This document shows positions 49,705 to 58,549 of a stretch of 64,000 bases of DNA, piece after piece (position 1 is the first letter of the stretch; every line of letters starts with the position of its first letter). The notes below the pieces were generated by a model. It worked only from the letters and a program-made list of their open reading frames with translations. It was not told where the DNA came from and made no database searches. Location of the stretch: contig NZ_MBQD01000001.1 of assembly GCF_001693815.1 (NCBI RefSeq), positions 1 to 64,000 on the forward strand. Direction: 5' to 3'. The translations under genes were made by a program, and so were the position numbers. This DNA comes from Tessaracoccus lapidicaptus (GTDB lineage Bacteria; Actinomycetota; Actinomycetes; Propionibacteriales; Propionibacteriaceae).

Positions 49705-52133
49705 CAGTGCTCCTCCGCCGGGCCCGACCACCAGTCCGACAGCGTCGCGCGCCGCGGGGCCGACCGGGTGAGGTGCCGGCGGTGCAGGGCGTCGGCCAGG
49801 TCGCGCAGTGCCGCCTGCCAGACGACGGCGGCGTCCACGACGCGGTCCCGCGGGCCGGCGAAGAGCTCCTCCAGGTCGGAGGCGGCCAGTCCCCAGGCCA
49901 GCTCGTCCGCGCGCGTCGCGAGCTCGTCGTCGCCCACCAGGCCCAGGTCCTCGGCGAGCCGGTCCATCTGGTAGGCGGCGGACCTGGGGTTGGTGCGGTC
50001 GGCCAAGAGCAGTTGGGCGGCCGCCACCGCCGGGCGGTCATGTGCCTCGCCCGATGCCGCACGGCGGCGGTACGTGATGGCCGACTCGCAGGCGGCGAGC
50101 AGCGACTCGGCCACCTGGTTCTCGACGACGAGCGCCCGGGACACCCCGAACGCGTGCTGGACCAGCGCGACGGTCCGCTGCGCGCGCTCCAGCCGGGTGC
50201 CGGCGTCGACGAAGGCCCACGTGACGTCACGGGTGAGGCTCTCGGCGTTGATGCCCGCGACGGCGAGGGTCTGCGTGACGACGTCGCCCAGCACCCCGGC
50301 GAGGTCGTGGCGGCGGGGGGCGCCGGCCACGAGCCGCTCCAGCCGGCTGAGCACGTGCCACACGTCGCCCGACATGATGTCCGGGACCTGGTTGGCCGCG
50401 TCGACGAGGCGGCGCACGGAGTGCGCGACCGTCCCGGTGGTGGCCGTCCGCGACATCGCGTGCCGGAGGTGGGTCAGGGCGGCGGTGACGTCGCCGCTGG
50501 ACAGCTCGAGCCCCGTCAGACGCTCGCCGGCGTCGAGCATGGCGGCGAGGGTCTGCGCCCCCCGCGACCCCGGCCGGCGCCCGTGGTCCTGGGCGAGGTC
50601 GGCGGCGACCCGGAGCAGGCGGGCGGTGCCGTCTGCCCGCTCGGCGTAGCGCCCGAACCACACGAGGTTGTCGGCCACGCGTGGCGCGGGAGCCTGGACG
50701 CGCTGCACCACGGCGCCGCCGCCGTCGAACGTGCGCGCCCACGTCTCCTGCGCCTCCGCCGGGTCGAGGACCCACACGTCCTTGGCGAGGGCGCCGTCGG
50801 CCGACGCGATGCGGAAGTCCGGGCCGCGGGCCGCACGGGCCAGCCCGCCGGGCAGGAACACGTGCTCGCCGTCGACGCGGGCACCGAAGGTGCGCACGAC
50901 GACGCGGCGCGGCTCGAGGCCGTGGTCGCCGACGACGGGCTCGGTCGAGAGCTCGACCGGCGCCTGGCCGCACCAGGCCCACGGCTCGGCGGCGATCCGG
51001 GCGCGGACGGCGTCGCGGCCGGCGGCGTCGAGTTCCCAGCCGGCGCGGCTCGGGGCGCGGTCGCGGTTGATGGGTTTGATCACGAGGGAGTCGAGGTGCG
51101 TCAGCACATGGCTGCGCTGGGCCGGATCGCCGCACCACCACGTCTCCGGGGTGGCCAGCGCGAGGTCCTCACCCAGCAGCTGCGGCGCCAGGGCGGGCAG
51201 CAGCCCCAGCAGGGCCGGGTTCTCCACCACGCCGCTGCCCAGCGGGTTGAGCGTGGCCACCGTGCCCAGCCGCGCGGCCTCGAGCAGGCCCGCAACGCCC
51301 AGCTGGGAGTCGCTGCGGAACTCGAGGGGGTCGGCCAGATCCGACGGCACGCGGCGCAGGATGACGTCGACCAGCGCGCGACCCTCGGCAGACGTGAGCC
51401 ACACCTGTCCGTCGCGGACTAGCAGGTCTTCGGCCTCGACGAGGGTGTAGCCCAGGAGCGTGGCGAGGAAGCCCTGCTCGTAGGCCGTCTCGTCGGCGGC
51501 GCCGGACCAGAGCAGCACGCCGCGCGGCGTGTGGTCCGTGCGGGGTGCGGCCTGCTGGACGCCGGCCCGCATCGCCGAGAAGAACGAGCGCATCCGCGCG
51601 GGAGGCGCGTCGTGGTGCAGGTCGGCCATGACGCGGGTGGTGAGGCGCCGGGTCGCCATGGCGTAGCCGACGCCGGCGGGCGCGTCGGCACGGTCGGCGA
51701 GGACGAGCCACGTGCCCGTCGCGGCGTCGCGGCCGACGTCGGTCGCCAGCAGCGGGAGCCAGCCCTCGCCGGGCGCCGGGACGCCCGCGGCACGGTGGAG
51801 GAACCCGGGATGGCCCCACACGGCCTCGGCCGGGACGGCGCCGGAGCTGAGGAGGCGCTGCTCGCCGTAGAGGTCGCCCAGCACCAGGTCCAGCAGGCGC
51901 GCCCGCTGGGCCAGCCCCGCCTCCAGGGTGGCCCACTCCTCCGCTTGCAGCAGCAGGGGCAGCGGGTCGATCGACCAGTGGCGCCCGCCCTCGCCGCCGT
52001 ATCGGATGCCCTCGTCCTCGACGAGCCGGACCAGCTCGGTGCGGGCGGCGGCCAGCCCGTCGGCGCCGAGCCGCTCCACGGCGTCGACGACGGCGCTGAT
52101 GCCGACGCTCGGGCCTTCGGTCGGGACGGTCAC
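49704..52133 (-). CDS. Circularly permuted ATP-grasp protein fused to alpha-E domain
   Basis: 809 aa. Residues about 1-480 form the circularly permuted ATP-grasp part (DLVLGDLYGEQRLLSSGAVP, RGVLLWSGAADETAYEQGFL, LGTVATLNPLGSGVVENPAL, SLVIKPINRD); residues about 510-809 form the alpha-E helical domain (RVADNLVWFGRYAERADGTA, ADLEELF-type end). The two parts are separate genes in many bacteria and fused here. Comparative work predicts a peptide-ligase (amidoligase) system. GTG 52133 lies 7 nt after TAGGGT on the minus strand. It precedes the second transglutaminase. Confidence 0.85.
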   Translation of the reverse strand: MTVPTEGPSVGISAVVDAVERLGADGLAAARTELVRLVEDEGIRYGGEGGRHWSIDPLPLLLQAEEWATLEAGLAQRARLLDLVLGDLYGEQRLLSSGAVPAEAVWGHPGFLHRAAGVPAPGEGWLPLLATDVGRDAATGTWLVLADRADAPAGVGYAMATRRLTTRVMADLHHDAPPARMRSFFSAMRAGVQQAAPRTDHTPRGVLLWSGAADETAYEQGFLATLLGYTLVEAEDLLVRDGQVWLTSAEGRALVDVILRRVPSDLADPLEFRSDSQLGVAGLLEAARLGTVATLNPLGSGVVENPALLGLLPALAPQLLGEDLALATPETWWCGDPAQRSHVLTHLDSLVIKPINRDRAPSRAGWELDAAGRDAVRARIAAEPWAWCGQAPVELSTEPVVGDHGLEPRRVVVRTFGARVDGEHVFLPGGLARAARGPDFRIASADGALAKDVWVLDPAEAQETWARTFDGGGAVVQRVQAPAPRVADNLVWFGRYAERADGTARLLRVAADLAQDHGRRPGSRGAQTLAAMLDAGERLTGLELSSGDVTAALTHLRHAMSRTATTGTVAHSVRRLVDAANQVPDIMSGDVWHVLSRLERLVAGAPRRHDLAGVLGDVVTQTLAVAGINAESLTRDVTWAFVDAGTRLERAQRTVALVQHAFGVSRALVVENQVAESLLAACESAITYRRRAASGEAHDRPAVAAAQLLLADRTNPRSAAYQMDRLAEDLGLVGDDELATRADELAWGLAASDLEELFAGPRDRVVDAAVVWQAALRDLADALHRRHLTRSAPRRATLSDWWSGPAEEH

Positions 52134-52198
52134 GCCCGTAACCCTAGCGCCCGGCGGCGGGGCGGCGGGCCGGCGCGACAGCCGGTACCATGGGGGGC

Positions 52199-52567
52199 GG
52201 ACGAGTCGGCCAGATGATCGCGGCCACTTCGGTGGCTGAGGAAAGTCCGGACTCCACAGAGCAGGGTGGTGGGTAACGCCCACCCGGGGTGACCCGCGGG
52301 ACAGTGCCACAGAAAACAGACCGCCTGGCGACAGGTAAGGGTGAAACGGTGGTGTAAGAGACCACCAGCGCTCCAGGTGACTGGGGCGGCTCGGTAAACC
52401 CCACTCGGAGCAAGACCAAGAAGGCCGGTCTTCGGACCGGCCGCGGACGCCGATCGAGCGCTGCTCGCGCGAGGCGCCCGGGTAGGTCGCATGAGCCCGT
52501 CGGCAACGGCGGGCCTCAGATAGATGATCATCCGTCGACAGAATCCGGCTTACCGGCCGACTCGTCC
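52199..52567 (+). ncRNA. rnpB: RNase P RNA (class A, actinobacterial)
   Basis: About 369 nt. The 5' end GGACGAGTCGGCC pairs with the 3' end GGCCGACTCGTCC (P1). The conserved P4 strand GAGGAAAGTCCGGACTCCAC is at about 52238 and its partner ACAGAATCCGGCTTAC near 52539. The internal GACAGGTAAGGGTGAAACGG and CGGTAAACCCC blocks are also present. It cleaves pre-tRNA 5' leaders. A -10-like TACCAT lies at 52185-52190. Hairpin repeat 52584-52623 follows after 16 nt. Confidence 0.95.
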
Positions 52568-52583
52568 ACCACTCCCGCCTCCC

Positions 52584-52623
52584 GTGTCAGGTTTCGCCGA
52601 GACTACCCGGCAGAACCTGACAC
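52584..52623. repeat. 40-bp hairpin repeat, left copy
   Basis: GTGTCAGGTT (52584-52593) and AACCTGACAC (52614-52623) form 10-bp arms around a loop with a partial GCCG/CGGC stem. The right copy lies at 53636-53675. The gap 52568-52715 between rnpB and the AbiEi-type gene holds this repeat and no gene. Confidence 0.85.
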
Positions 52624-52715
52624 TGAGTGACCCCGTGTTGTCCGATCGGAGGCCTGTGTTGTCCGGGCGGTGCTGCGCCCTGGTCCGACGATCACTCGAC
52701 GGCGAGACTCAGTCC

Positions 52716-53672
52716 ATGCGTCACGCGCAGACAGTCACCCCCGCCCTCCGGCGACTGGCCGCCGCTCAGGCGGGCGTGCTCACGACGCGGCAGCTCGAGG
52801 CGCACGGCATTACCCGGCACGGCCTCGCCCGGCTCGCCCGGGACTGGCAGCGGGTCGGCAACGGGCTGTACCTGACGGGTCCGGCCGCCTGGGAGTCGGC
52901 GGCGTGGGCGGGCCTGCTGCGCGGCGGCAGCTCGGCGGTGCTCGGCGCTGAGGGGGCGGCGTATCTCCACGGAGCCATGCGTGACGCCCCCGGCGTCCTG
53001 AGGGTGTGGGCGCGCCACCGGCATGATGACCTCACCGTCGGTGAGTTCCAGGTGCGATTCCTTCGAGGGGTCCGTACGGGGCGCGGCCATCTTCCTCGGA
53101 CCACTCTCGAGGAATCCCTGTTGGACATCTCGGACCACTCGACAGAAGACGAGGCCGTTGCGGCCGTCACGGGCGCGCTCGCCCTTGGTCGCACGACGGG
53201 CCCGCGGCTGTTGGCCGAGCTGGATGGGCGCCATCGGGTCCGCCACTCGGCTACCCTCAGGTTGCTCTGCTCAGCCGCTGCCCGGGGCATTGAGAGTGCG
53301 TTGGAGTGGCGATTCCAGCAGCGAGTGTTGACCCCTCACCACCTCCCCGTGCCGGATCGCCAGGTACAGAGGAGCGCTGGACGAGTCGACGTTCTGTATG
53401 ACCGTGAATCGCTCGTGATCGAGCTCGACGGGATGCGGGACCACTCGGTGTGGTCCAAGGACATGATGCGCGACAACGAGCACCTGCTCGTCGACGGACT
53501 GATCACGCTGCGCTACGGCTGGTACGCCGTCGAACGGGCTCCCTGCGAGGTCGCCCTTCAGGTGGCACAGGCACTCCGATCACGCGGCTGGCCCGGGCCG
53601 GCTGCCACGTGTCGGCGGCGCCCCCGGGACCTCCCGTGTCAGGTTTCGCCGGGAGTACCCGGCAGAACCTGA
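52716..53672 (+). CDS. AbiEi-antitoxin-type/DUF559 (Vsr-like) nuclease-fold protein between hairpin repeats
   Basis: 318 aa. The N-terminus (about 1-50; LRRLAAAQAGVLTTRQLEAH, GITRHGLARLAR) is the winged helix common to AbiEi-type antitoxins. The C-terminal third (about 195-300; SALEWRFQQRVLTPHHLPVP, GRVDVLYDRESLVIELDGMR) matches the DUF559/very-short-patch-repair endonuclease fold with Asp/Glu residues. It has no adjacent AbiEii toxin. The C-terminal QVSPGVPGRT and the stop codon TGA (53670-53672) are encoded by the right repeat. ATG 52716 was chosen; no good RBS. Confidence 0.75.
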   Translation: MRHAQTVTPALRRLAAAQAGVLTTRQLEAHGITRHGLARLARDWQRVGNGLYLTGPAAWESAAWAGLLRGGSSAVLGAEGAAYLHGAMRDAPGVLRVWARHRHDDLTVGEFQVRFLRGVRTGRGHLPRTTLEESLLDISDHSTEDEAVAAVTGALALGRTTGPRLLAELDGRHRVRHSATLRLLCSAAARGIESALEWRFQQRVLTPHHLPVPDRQVQRSAGRVDVLYDRESLVIELDGMRDHSVWSKDMMRDNEHLLVDGLITLRYGWYAVERAPCEVALQVAQALRSRGWPGPAATCRRRPRDLPCQVSPGVPGRT

Positions 53673-53675
53673 CAC
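53636..53675. repeat. 40-bp hairpin repeat, right copy
   Basis: GTGTCAGGTT (53636-53645) and AACCTGACAC (53666-53675) with the perfect inner stem GCCGGG-AGTA-CCCGGC (53648-53663). It matches the left copy at 38 of 40 positions by eye, and lies in the 3' end of the nuclease-like gene, 9 bp from the convergent RNB gene. Confidence 0.85.
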
Positions 53676-53683
53676 CGCGACCG

Positions 53684-55114
53684 TCACGGCCGCGAGAGGG
53701 CGACCTTCCCGGCCGGGACGTCGACCGCGTCGATGCGGACCCGGATCTCCGAGCCGACCTCAGCCCGCTCGGCCGCCACCCGCAGCTCGACGGCGGGGTC
53801 TGGCACCTGCACGGTGCCGATGCCGGTCTTGGGGTGGACGTCGGTGACGACGCCGGTGAAGATCCGCCCGACCTGATCCTTGAGTACGAGCGCCTCGGCC
53901 AGGTCGAGCACCCCGTTCTCGTAGGCGCGGGCGGTGCGCCCGGAGTCGGCCATCTCGTCGGGCAGCGCGGGGAGCCCGGCCCGCGCCCACTCCGGCACCT
54001 CGAGGTCGTTGAGGAGGGCATGGCAGACCTCCAGGACATAGCGGTCGACGAGCCGACGCAGCGGAGCGGTCGTGTGCGCGTAGGGGGCTGCCAGGGCGGA
54101 GTGCTCGAGGTTGCCGGCGGGCAGCTCGCCGTCGAAGGCCACGTATCCGGCGCCCCGGAACAGCATGGTGCCGCGCGTCAGCGCCGCCAGCTCGCGGGGG
54201 TCGTCGGGCGACAGCGACCGCACGAACTCCGGGTAGTCCATCCCGCGCGGCCAGTCGACGCCGAGGGCCCGCACCGAGCGCCGCAGCTTCTCCAGCGACC
54301 ACTCCTCCGCGGGCGGCAGCGTCCGGACGATGCCCACGCGCCCGCGGAGCATGATGTCGGCCGCGGCGAAGCCGGTCAGGAGCGAGATCTGGGCGTTGTG
54401 GTTCTCCACCGGCACCAGGGACCGGAACTCCAGCGTCCAGCCGCCGCTGTGCGCCTCGATCTCCTGCTCGGGCAGATCCAGGGACACGCCCCCACGGGCG
54501 ATCTCGATCTCCCGGCGCAGCCTGCCCACCTCGGGCAGCAGCGCGACACTCGGGTGGGCCGTGCCCGCGTCGACGTCGCGCTGCACCCCCTCATAGTTGA
54601 GCTTGGCGCGGCTGAGCACCATCCCCCGGGTCAGCGACACCTCCCGCGGATGCCCATCGCGATCCAGCCGGTGCTCCCACACCATCGCGGGGCGCGGACG
54701 GCCGTCGGCGAGCAGCGACGCCGCGCCCTCGGCCAGGACCGATGGATGCAGCGGGACGCGGGCGCCGGGTGCGTACAGCGTCTGGCCCCGGCGGTGGGTC
54801 TCGGCCTCCAAGGCGGTGCCGGGACGCACGAAGTGCGCGACGTCGGAGATGGCGTAGCGCACGAGGTAGCCGTCTCCGTCGCGTTCGATCTGCACGACCT
54901 GGTCCAGATCGGTGGAGGTGGGCGGGTCGATCGTCACGAACTCGACGTCGGTGAGGTCCGCGTGCCCCGACGGCGGAAGTTCGGCGGCTCGGGCCGCCTC
55001 CGCCTCGACCTCGGCAGAGAAGGCCCGCGGGATCTCGAGCCGGCGTTGCAGCAGGAGCAGGCCCTCCCGCACCTCGGCCGGGATGTCGTGAATGTCGAGG
55101 TGCGGTGACGGCAT
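53684..55114 (-). CDS. RNB-domain ribonuclease
   Basis: 476 aa of the RNase II/R family. The catalytic-centre-like segment FVTIDPPTSTDLDQVVQIER carries the Asp cluster, followed by YLVRYAISDVAHFVRPGTAL; MLSR- and APYAHTTAPLRRLVDRYV are conserved in the RNB domain, and the C-terminus is a short S1-like barrel. It would degrade RNA 3' to 5'. ATG 55114 overlaps the Zn-ribbon gene stop (TGATG); an upstream open frame is not family-like. Probably co-transcribed with the Zn-ribbon gene. Confidence 0.87.
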   Translation of the reverse strand: MPSPHLDIHDIPAEVREGLLLLQRRLEIPRAFSAEVEAEAARAAELPPSGHADLTDVEFVTIDPPTSTDLDQVVQIERDGDGYLVRYAISDVAHFVRPGTALEAETHRRGQTLYAPGARVPLHPSVLAEGAASLLADGRPRPAMVWEHRLDRDGHPREVSLTRGMVLSRAKLNYEGVQRDVDAGTAHPSVALLPEVGRLRREIEIARGGVSLDLPEQEIEAHSGGWTLEFRSLVPVENHNAQISLLTGFAAADIMLRGRVGIVRTLPPAEEWSLEKLRRSVRALGVDWPRGMDYPEFVRSLSPDDPRELAALTRGTMLFRGAGYVAFDGELPAGNLEHSALAAPYAHTTAPLRRLVDRYVLEVCHALLNDLEVPEWARAGLPALPDEMADSGRTARAYENGVLDLAEALVLKDQVGRIFTGVVTDVHPKTGIGTVQVPDPAVELRVAAERAEVGSEIRVRIDAVDVPAGKVALSRP

Positions 55115-55854
55115 CAGAGGCCGGACTCCGGCGTGCGGACAAGGATCCGGTCGCACTCGACGCAGCGCAACACCTGGTTGGCGGCGGCGCGGCGGTAGGT
55201 GTCGAGATCCGAGACGGTCAGCTGCAGCTGGCATCCGCCACAGCGGCCCTGCTTGAGCGCGGCCGCGCCGAGGCCGGAGGAGGCCCGCAGCTTCTCGTAC
55301 AGCGTGAGCAGCGCGGCGGGGACGCGGGCGGCGATGGGGGCCCGCGTGGCGGTGAGGTCCTTCGCTTCCTGGCTGAGCTTGGTCACCGCGGTGTCGCGCT
55401 CGGCGACGGCGGCGCGGAGCTTCTCCTCGATCTCGCGCTTGCGGACCGCGATGCGGTCGCGGTGCGCCGTCGCGTCCTCCAGGCGCCCCATGAGCTCCAG
55501 CTCGCTGTCCTCGAGGTCGCCGATGCGACGCTTGAGGTGCTCGACCTCCTCCTGGAGGGAGCGCAGGATCTTGCCGTCGCTGACGGAGCCGTCGTTGATC
55601 CGCTTCTCGTCGCGCTCGAGCCGCGCCCGGACGGGCGTCAGGTCCGCCTCCGCCTTCGTCACCGCCACCTGCAGGTCGTCGACGTCGGTCACCGACGCCA
55701 CCAGCTCGTCGGTCAGCTGCTGCCGGGCTGCCATCAGCTCGGCGATGGTCTTGTGCTGCGGCAGCGACCTGGCGGCGTGCTGCACCCGGGCCACCTCGGT
55801 GTCGAGGTCCGCGAGCGTGAGCAGCGTGCGTTGGTCGGCAGGGTCAGCGAGCAT
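55114..55854 (-). CDS. C4-type zinc-ribbon coiled-coil protein (DUF164 type)
   Basis: 246 aa. A long antiparallel coiled coil (residues about 10-170) is followed by a C-terminal zinc ribbon CGGCQLQLTVS ... CVECDRIL. This family is common in actinobacteria and next to RNase-H- or RNA-related genes; proposed to bind nucleic acid, function uncertain. The start overlaps nothing upstream; glmM lies 59 bp away on the same strand. Confidence 0.85.
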   Translation of the reverse strand: MLADPADQRTLLTLADLDTEVARVQHAARSLPQHKTIAELMAARQQLTDELVASVTDVDDLQVAVTKAEADLTPVRARLERDEKRINDGSVSDGKILRSLQEEVEHLKRRIGDLEDSELELMGRLEDATAHRDRIAVRKREIEEKLRAAVAERDTAVTKLSQEAKDLTATRAPIAARVPAALLTLYEKLRASSGLGAAALKQGRCGGCQLQLTVSDLDTYRRAAANQVLRCVECDRILVRTPESGL

Positions 55855-55913
55855 CGGGCGTCCTTATCCAGTTGGGTGCGCCCCAGGATACTCGGGCGGG
55901 GTCCCGTCGTGCC

Positions 55914-57266
55914 TCAGAGCGCGAGACGCGTGCGCACCGTCTCGGCCAGGTCGTCGGCAATGCGCCGGGCCTGCTCGTCCGTGGGCGCCTCGACCATGAC
56001 GCGGACCACGGGCTCGGTGCCGGAGGGGCGCAGCAGGACGCGGCCGGTGTCGCCGAGTTCCCGGGCGGCGGCCGCGACGGCCCGCTGCACGTGGTTGTCG
56101 ATGCCGGCGCGCAGCTTGTCGACGCCGCGGACATTGATGATCACCTGGGGCAGCACCGTCATGATGGAAGCGAGTTCCTTCAGCGACTTGCCGGTGGCCA
56201 CCATCCGGGCCGCGAGGTGCAGGCCCGTGAGGGTGCCGTCACCCGTGTTGGCGAACTCGGCGATGATGACGTGGCCGGACTGCTCGCCGCCCAGTGCGAA
56301 GCCGTTGGCGTTCATCGACTCCAGGACGTAGCGGTCGCCCACCTTCGTCTGGTCGACCCGGATCCCGTGCTCGCGCATCGCGTTGATGAGACCCAGGTTG
56401 CTCATGACGGTGGCGACGAGCGTGTCGGAGTGGAGCCGGTGTTCGTCCTTCATCGCGACGGCGAGGATGGCGAGGATGTGGTCGCCGTCGACGACGGTGC
56501 CCTCGTGGTCCACCGCGAGGCAGCGGTCGGCGTCGCCGTCGAGCGCGATACCCATGTCGGCGCCCTCGGACCGGACGCGCGCGATGAGATCCCCCATGTG
56601 GGTGGAGCCGCAGTTGTCGTTGATGTTGAGGCCGTCCGGCTCCGCGTGGATCGGGATGATCTGAGCGCCCTGGGCCGCGAACGCCTCGAGGGCGGTGGTC
56701 GACGCCGCACCGTTGGCGCAGTCGATGACGATCTTGAGGCCCTGCAGCGAGGCGTCCTCGCCCAGCGACCCCACCAGGTGGGCGACGTAGGCCTCGACGG
56801 CGCCCAGGTCGTTGCGGATGCGGCCCACGGCGGACCCCGTCGGGCGCGTCCAGGTCTCGCCCATACGGGCCTCGATGGCGTCCTCGAGGTAGTCGTCGAG
56901 CTTGACGCCGCCCTTGGAGAAGAACTTGATCCCGTTGTCGGGCATGGGGTTGTGCGAGGCGGAGATCATGACGCCGAGGTCGGCGTCCAGCTCGTTGACG
57001 AGGAACGCCACGCCCGGCGTGGGCAGGACACCCAACCGCACGACGTCGATGCCGGCCGACGCGAGCCCGGCCACGACGGCGGCCTCGAGGAACTCGCCGC
57101 TGGCCCGAGGGTCACGGCCGACGACCGCCAGGGGGCGGTGCCCGGCGAACGCGCCGGCCTCCCCCAGGATGTGCGCCGCCGCGACCGAGAGGTCGAGCGC
57201 CAGCTCGGCGGTCAGTTCGCTGTTCGCGACGCCACGGACGCCGTCGGTGCCAAAGAGTCGTGCCAC
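55914..57266 (-). CDS. glmM: Phosphoglucosamine mutase
   Basis: 450 aa. The phosphoserine loop [18 protein letters not shown] is at about residue 100, the metal-binding loop [11 protein letters not shown] lies mid-protein, the sugar-binding GGEQSGHVI follows, and the C-terminal phosphate loop [15 protein letters not shown] is complete. It interconverts glucosamine-6-phosphate and glucosamine-1-phosphate for UDP-GlcNAc. GTG 57266 starts [10 protein letters not shown]. It follows rplM-rpsI, as in many actinobacteria. Confidence 0.96.
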   Translation of the reverse strand: MARLFGTDGVRGVANSELTAELALDLSVAAAHILGEAGAFAGHRPLAVVGRDPRASGEFLEAAVVAGLASAGIDVVRLGVLPTPGVAFLVNELDADLGVMISASHNPMPDNGIKFFSKGGVKLDDYLEDAIEARMGETWTRPTGSAVGRIRNDLGAVEAYVAHLVGSLGEDASLQGLKIVIDCANGAASTTALEAFAAQGAQIIPIHAEPDGLNINDNCGSTHMGDLIARVRSEGADMGIALDGDADRCLAVDHEGTVVDGDHILAILAVAMKDEHRLHSDTLVATVMSNLGLINAMREHGIRVDQTKVGDRYVLESMNANGFALGGEQSGHVIIAEFANTGDGTLTGLHLAARMVATGKSLKELASIMTVLPQVIINVRGVDKLRAGIDNHVQRAVAAAARELGDTGRVLLRPSGTEPVVRVMVEAPTDEQARRIADDLAETVRTRLAL

Positions 57267-57333
57267 GCAGGTGACAATACCGTCGCGCAGAGACGGTGAG
57301 CGAATCCCCGCACGGCTCGCGCCCGGAACGCGG

Positions 57334-57366
57334 ACGCGCCCGCCCCGCGGTGCGGGACGGGCGCGT
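57334..57366 (-). terminator. Hairpin after rpsI
   Basis: ACGCGCCCG (57334-57342) pairs with CGGGCGCGT (57358-57366), with a GC-rich loop. It lies between rpsI and glmM. Confidence 0.6.
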
Positions 57367-57379
57367 GCAGCGGCTGAGG

Positions 57380-57904
57380 TCAGCGCTTGCTGTACTGAGG
57401 AGCCTTGCGGGCCTTCTTGAGACCGGCCTTCTTGCGCTCCTTGATGCGGGCGTCACGGGTCAGCATGCCGGCCTTCTTCAGCGCGGGGCGCGACGCTTCG
57501 GCGTCGACCTCGTTGAGGGCGCGGGCCACGCCGAGCCGCAGCGCACCGGCCTGGCCGGTGATGCCGCCGCCGTGGATGCGGGCGATGACGTCGTAGGACC
57601 CCGCGACACCGGCCGTGGTGAACGGGTCGCTCACCAGCTGCTGATGCACCTTGTTCGGGAAGTAGTCCTCGAGGGTGCGGCCGTTGATGGTCCAGGTGCC
57701 GGAGCCCGGCACGATGCGGACGCGGGCGATGGCCTCCTTGCGGCGGCCGGTGGCCGCGCCGGGGGCGACGACGGCGGGGCGGACGTCCGACCCGGCCGCG
57801 GCGGCGGGGTTGGCGTCGGAACGGTAGGCGATCTCGCGGTTCTCGTCGTCGACGAAGGGCGTGATCTCCTCGGCGACGGTCTCGTCGATGTCAGTCTGGC
57901 TCAT
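57380..57904 (-). CDS. rpsI: 30S ribosomal protein S9
   Basis: 174 aa. The S9 core [20 protein letters not shown] and the C-terminal [20 protein letters not shown] plus PQYSKR are diagnostic. The N-terminal extension of about 50 acidic residues is usual in actinobacteria. ATG 57904 was chosen because SQTDIDETV follows, and an ORF upstream is antisense noise. Encoded after rplM with a 20-bp gap. Confidence 0.96.
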   Translation of the reverse strand: MSQTDIDETVAEEITPFVDDENREIAYRSDANPAAAAGSDVRPAVVAPGAATGRRKEAIARVRIVPGSGTWTINGRTLEDYFPNKVHQQLVSDPFTTAGVAGSYDVIARIHGGGITGQAGALRLGVARALNEVDAEASRPALKKAGMLTRDARIKERKKAGLKKARKAPQYSKR

Positions 57905-57924
57905 GGGATGCGTCTCGCTCTCGC

Positions 57925-58368
57925 TCACTGGGCGATCTGGGTGATCTCGAAGGGCTGCGGCTGCTGGGCAGCGTGGGGGTGCTCGGGGCCCGCGTAGACC
58001 TTGAGCTTGCTCAGCATCTGGCGGCTGAGCTTGTTCTTCGGGAGCATGCCCCACACGGCGCGCTCGACGGCGCGGCGCGGGTCCCGCTCCAGCAGTTCGC
58101 CGATGGCGACGGTGCGGAGGCCACCCGGGCGGCCGGAGTGCGTGTAGCGCATGGAGTCGGTGCGCTTGCTCCCGGAGAGAGCGATCTTGGACGCGTTGAT
58201 GACGATGACGAAGTCACCCGTGTCGACATGCGGCGCGAACTGCGGCTTGTGCTTGCCGCGCAGGAGGTTCGCGACCTGGACGGCCAGGCGGCCCAGGATC
58301 ACGTTCTCGGCATCGATGACGTGCCAGTTGCGGGCGATTTCGCCCGGCTTTGGGGTGTACGTGGACAC
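57925..58368 (-). CDS. rplM: 50S ribosomal protein L13
   Basis: 147 aa: [40 protein letters not shown] and [19 protein letters not shown] are L13 signatures. GTG 58368 is preceded by GGAAGTGGG. First gene of the rplM-rpsI operon. The 90-bp leader upstream could carry autoregulation, but no fold was recognised. Confidence 0.96.
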   Translation of the reverse strand: MSTYTPKPGEIARNWHVIDAENVILGRLAVQVANLLRGKHKPQFAPHVDTGDFVIVINASKIALSGSKRTDSMRYTHSGRPGGLRTVAIGELLERDPRRAVERAVWGMLPKNKLSRQMLSKLKVYAGPEHPHAAQQPQPFEITQIAQ

Positions 58369-58506
58369 AATCCCACTTCCATTCGGTTTGGAAACTGATG
58401 GGGGTTGCCCGCCGGCCGTGCCGAGGCAGGGTCGATTCACGCGCGCAACAGCTGCCTAGCTTACGTTCCGGGAGGCGGCCGGTCAAAACGCCGGGGCCCG
58501 AGGGGC

Positions 58507-58541
58507 CCGGGTGCCCCGCCGCACGCGACGACGGCACCCGG
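58507..58541 (-). terminator. Hairpin after the cellulase gene
   Basis: CCGGGTGCC (58507-58515) pairs with GGCACCCGG (58533-58541), just beyond the cellulase stop codon. Confidence 0.6.
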
Positions 58542-58549
58542 ACAGTGTG

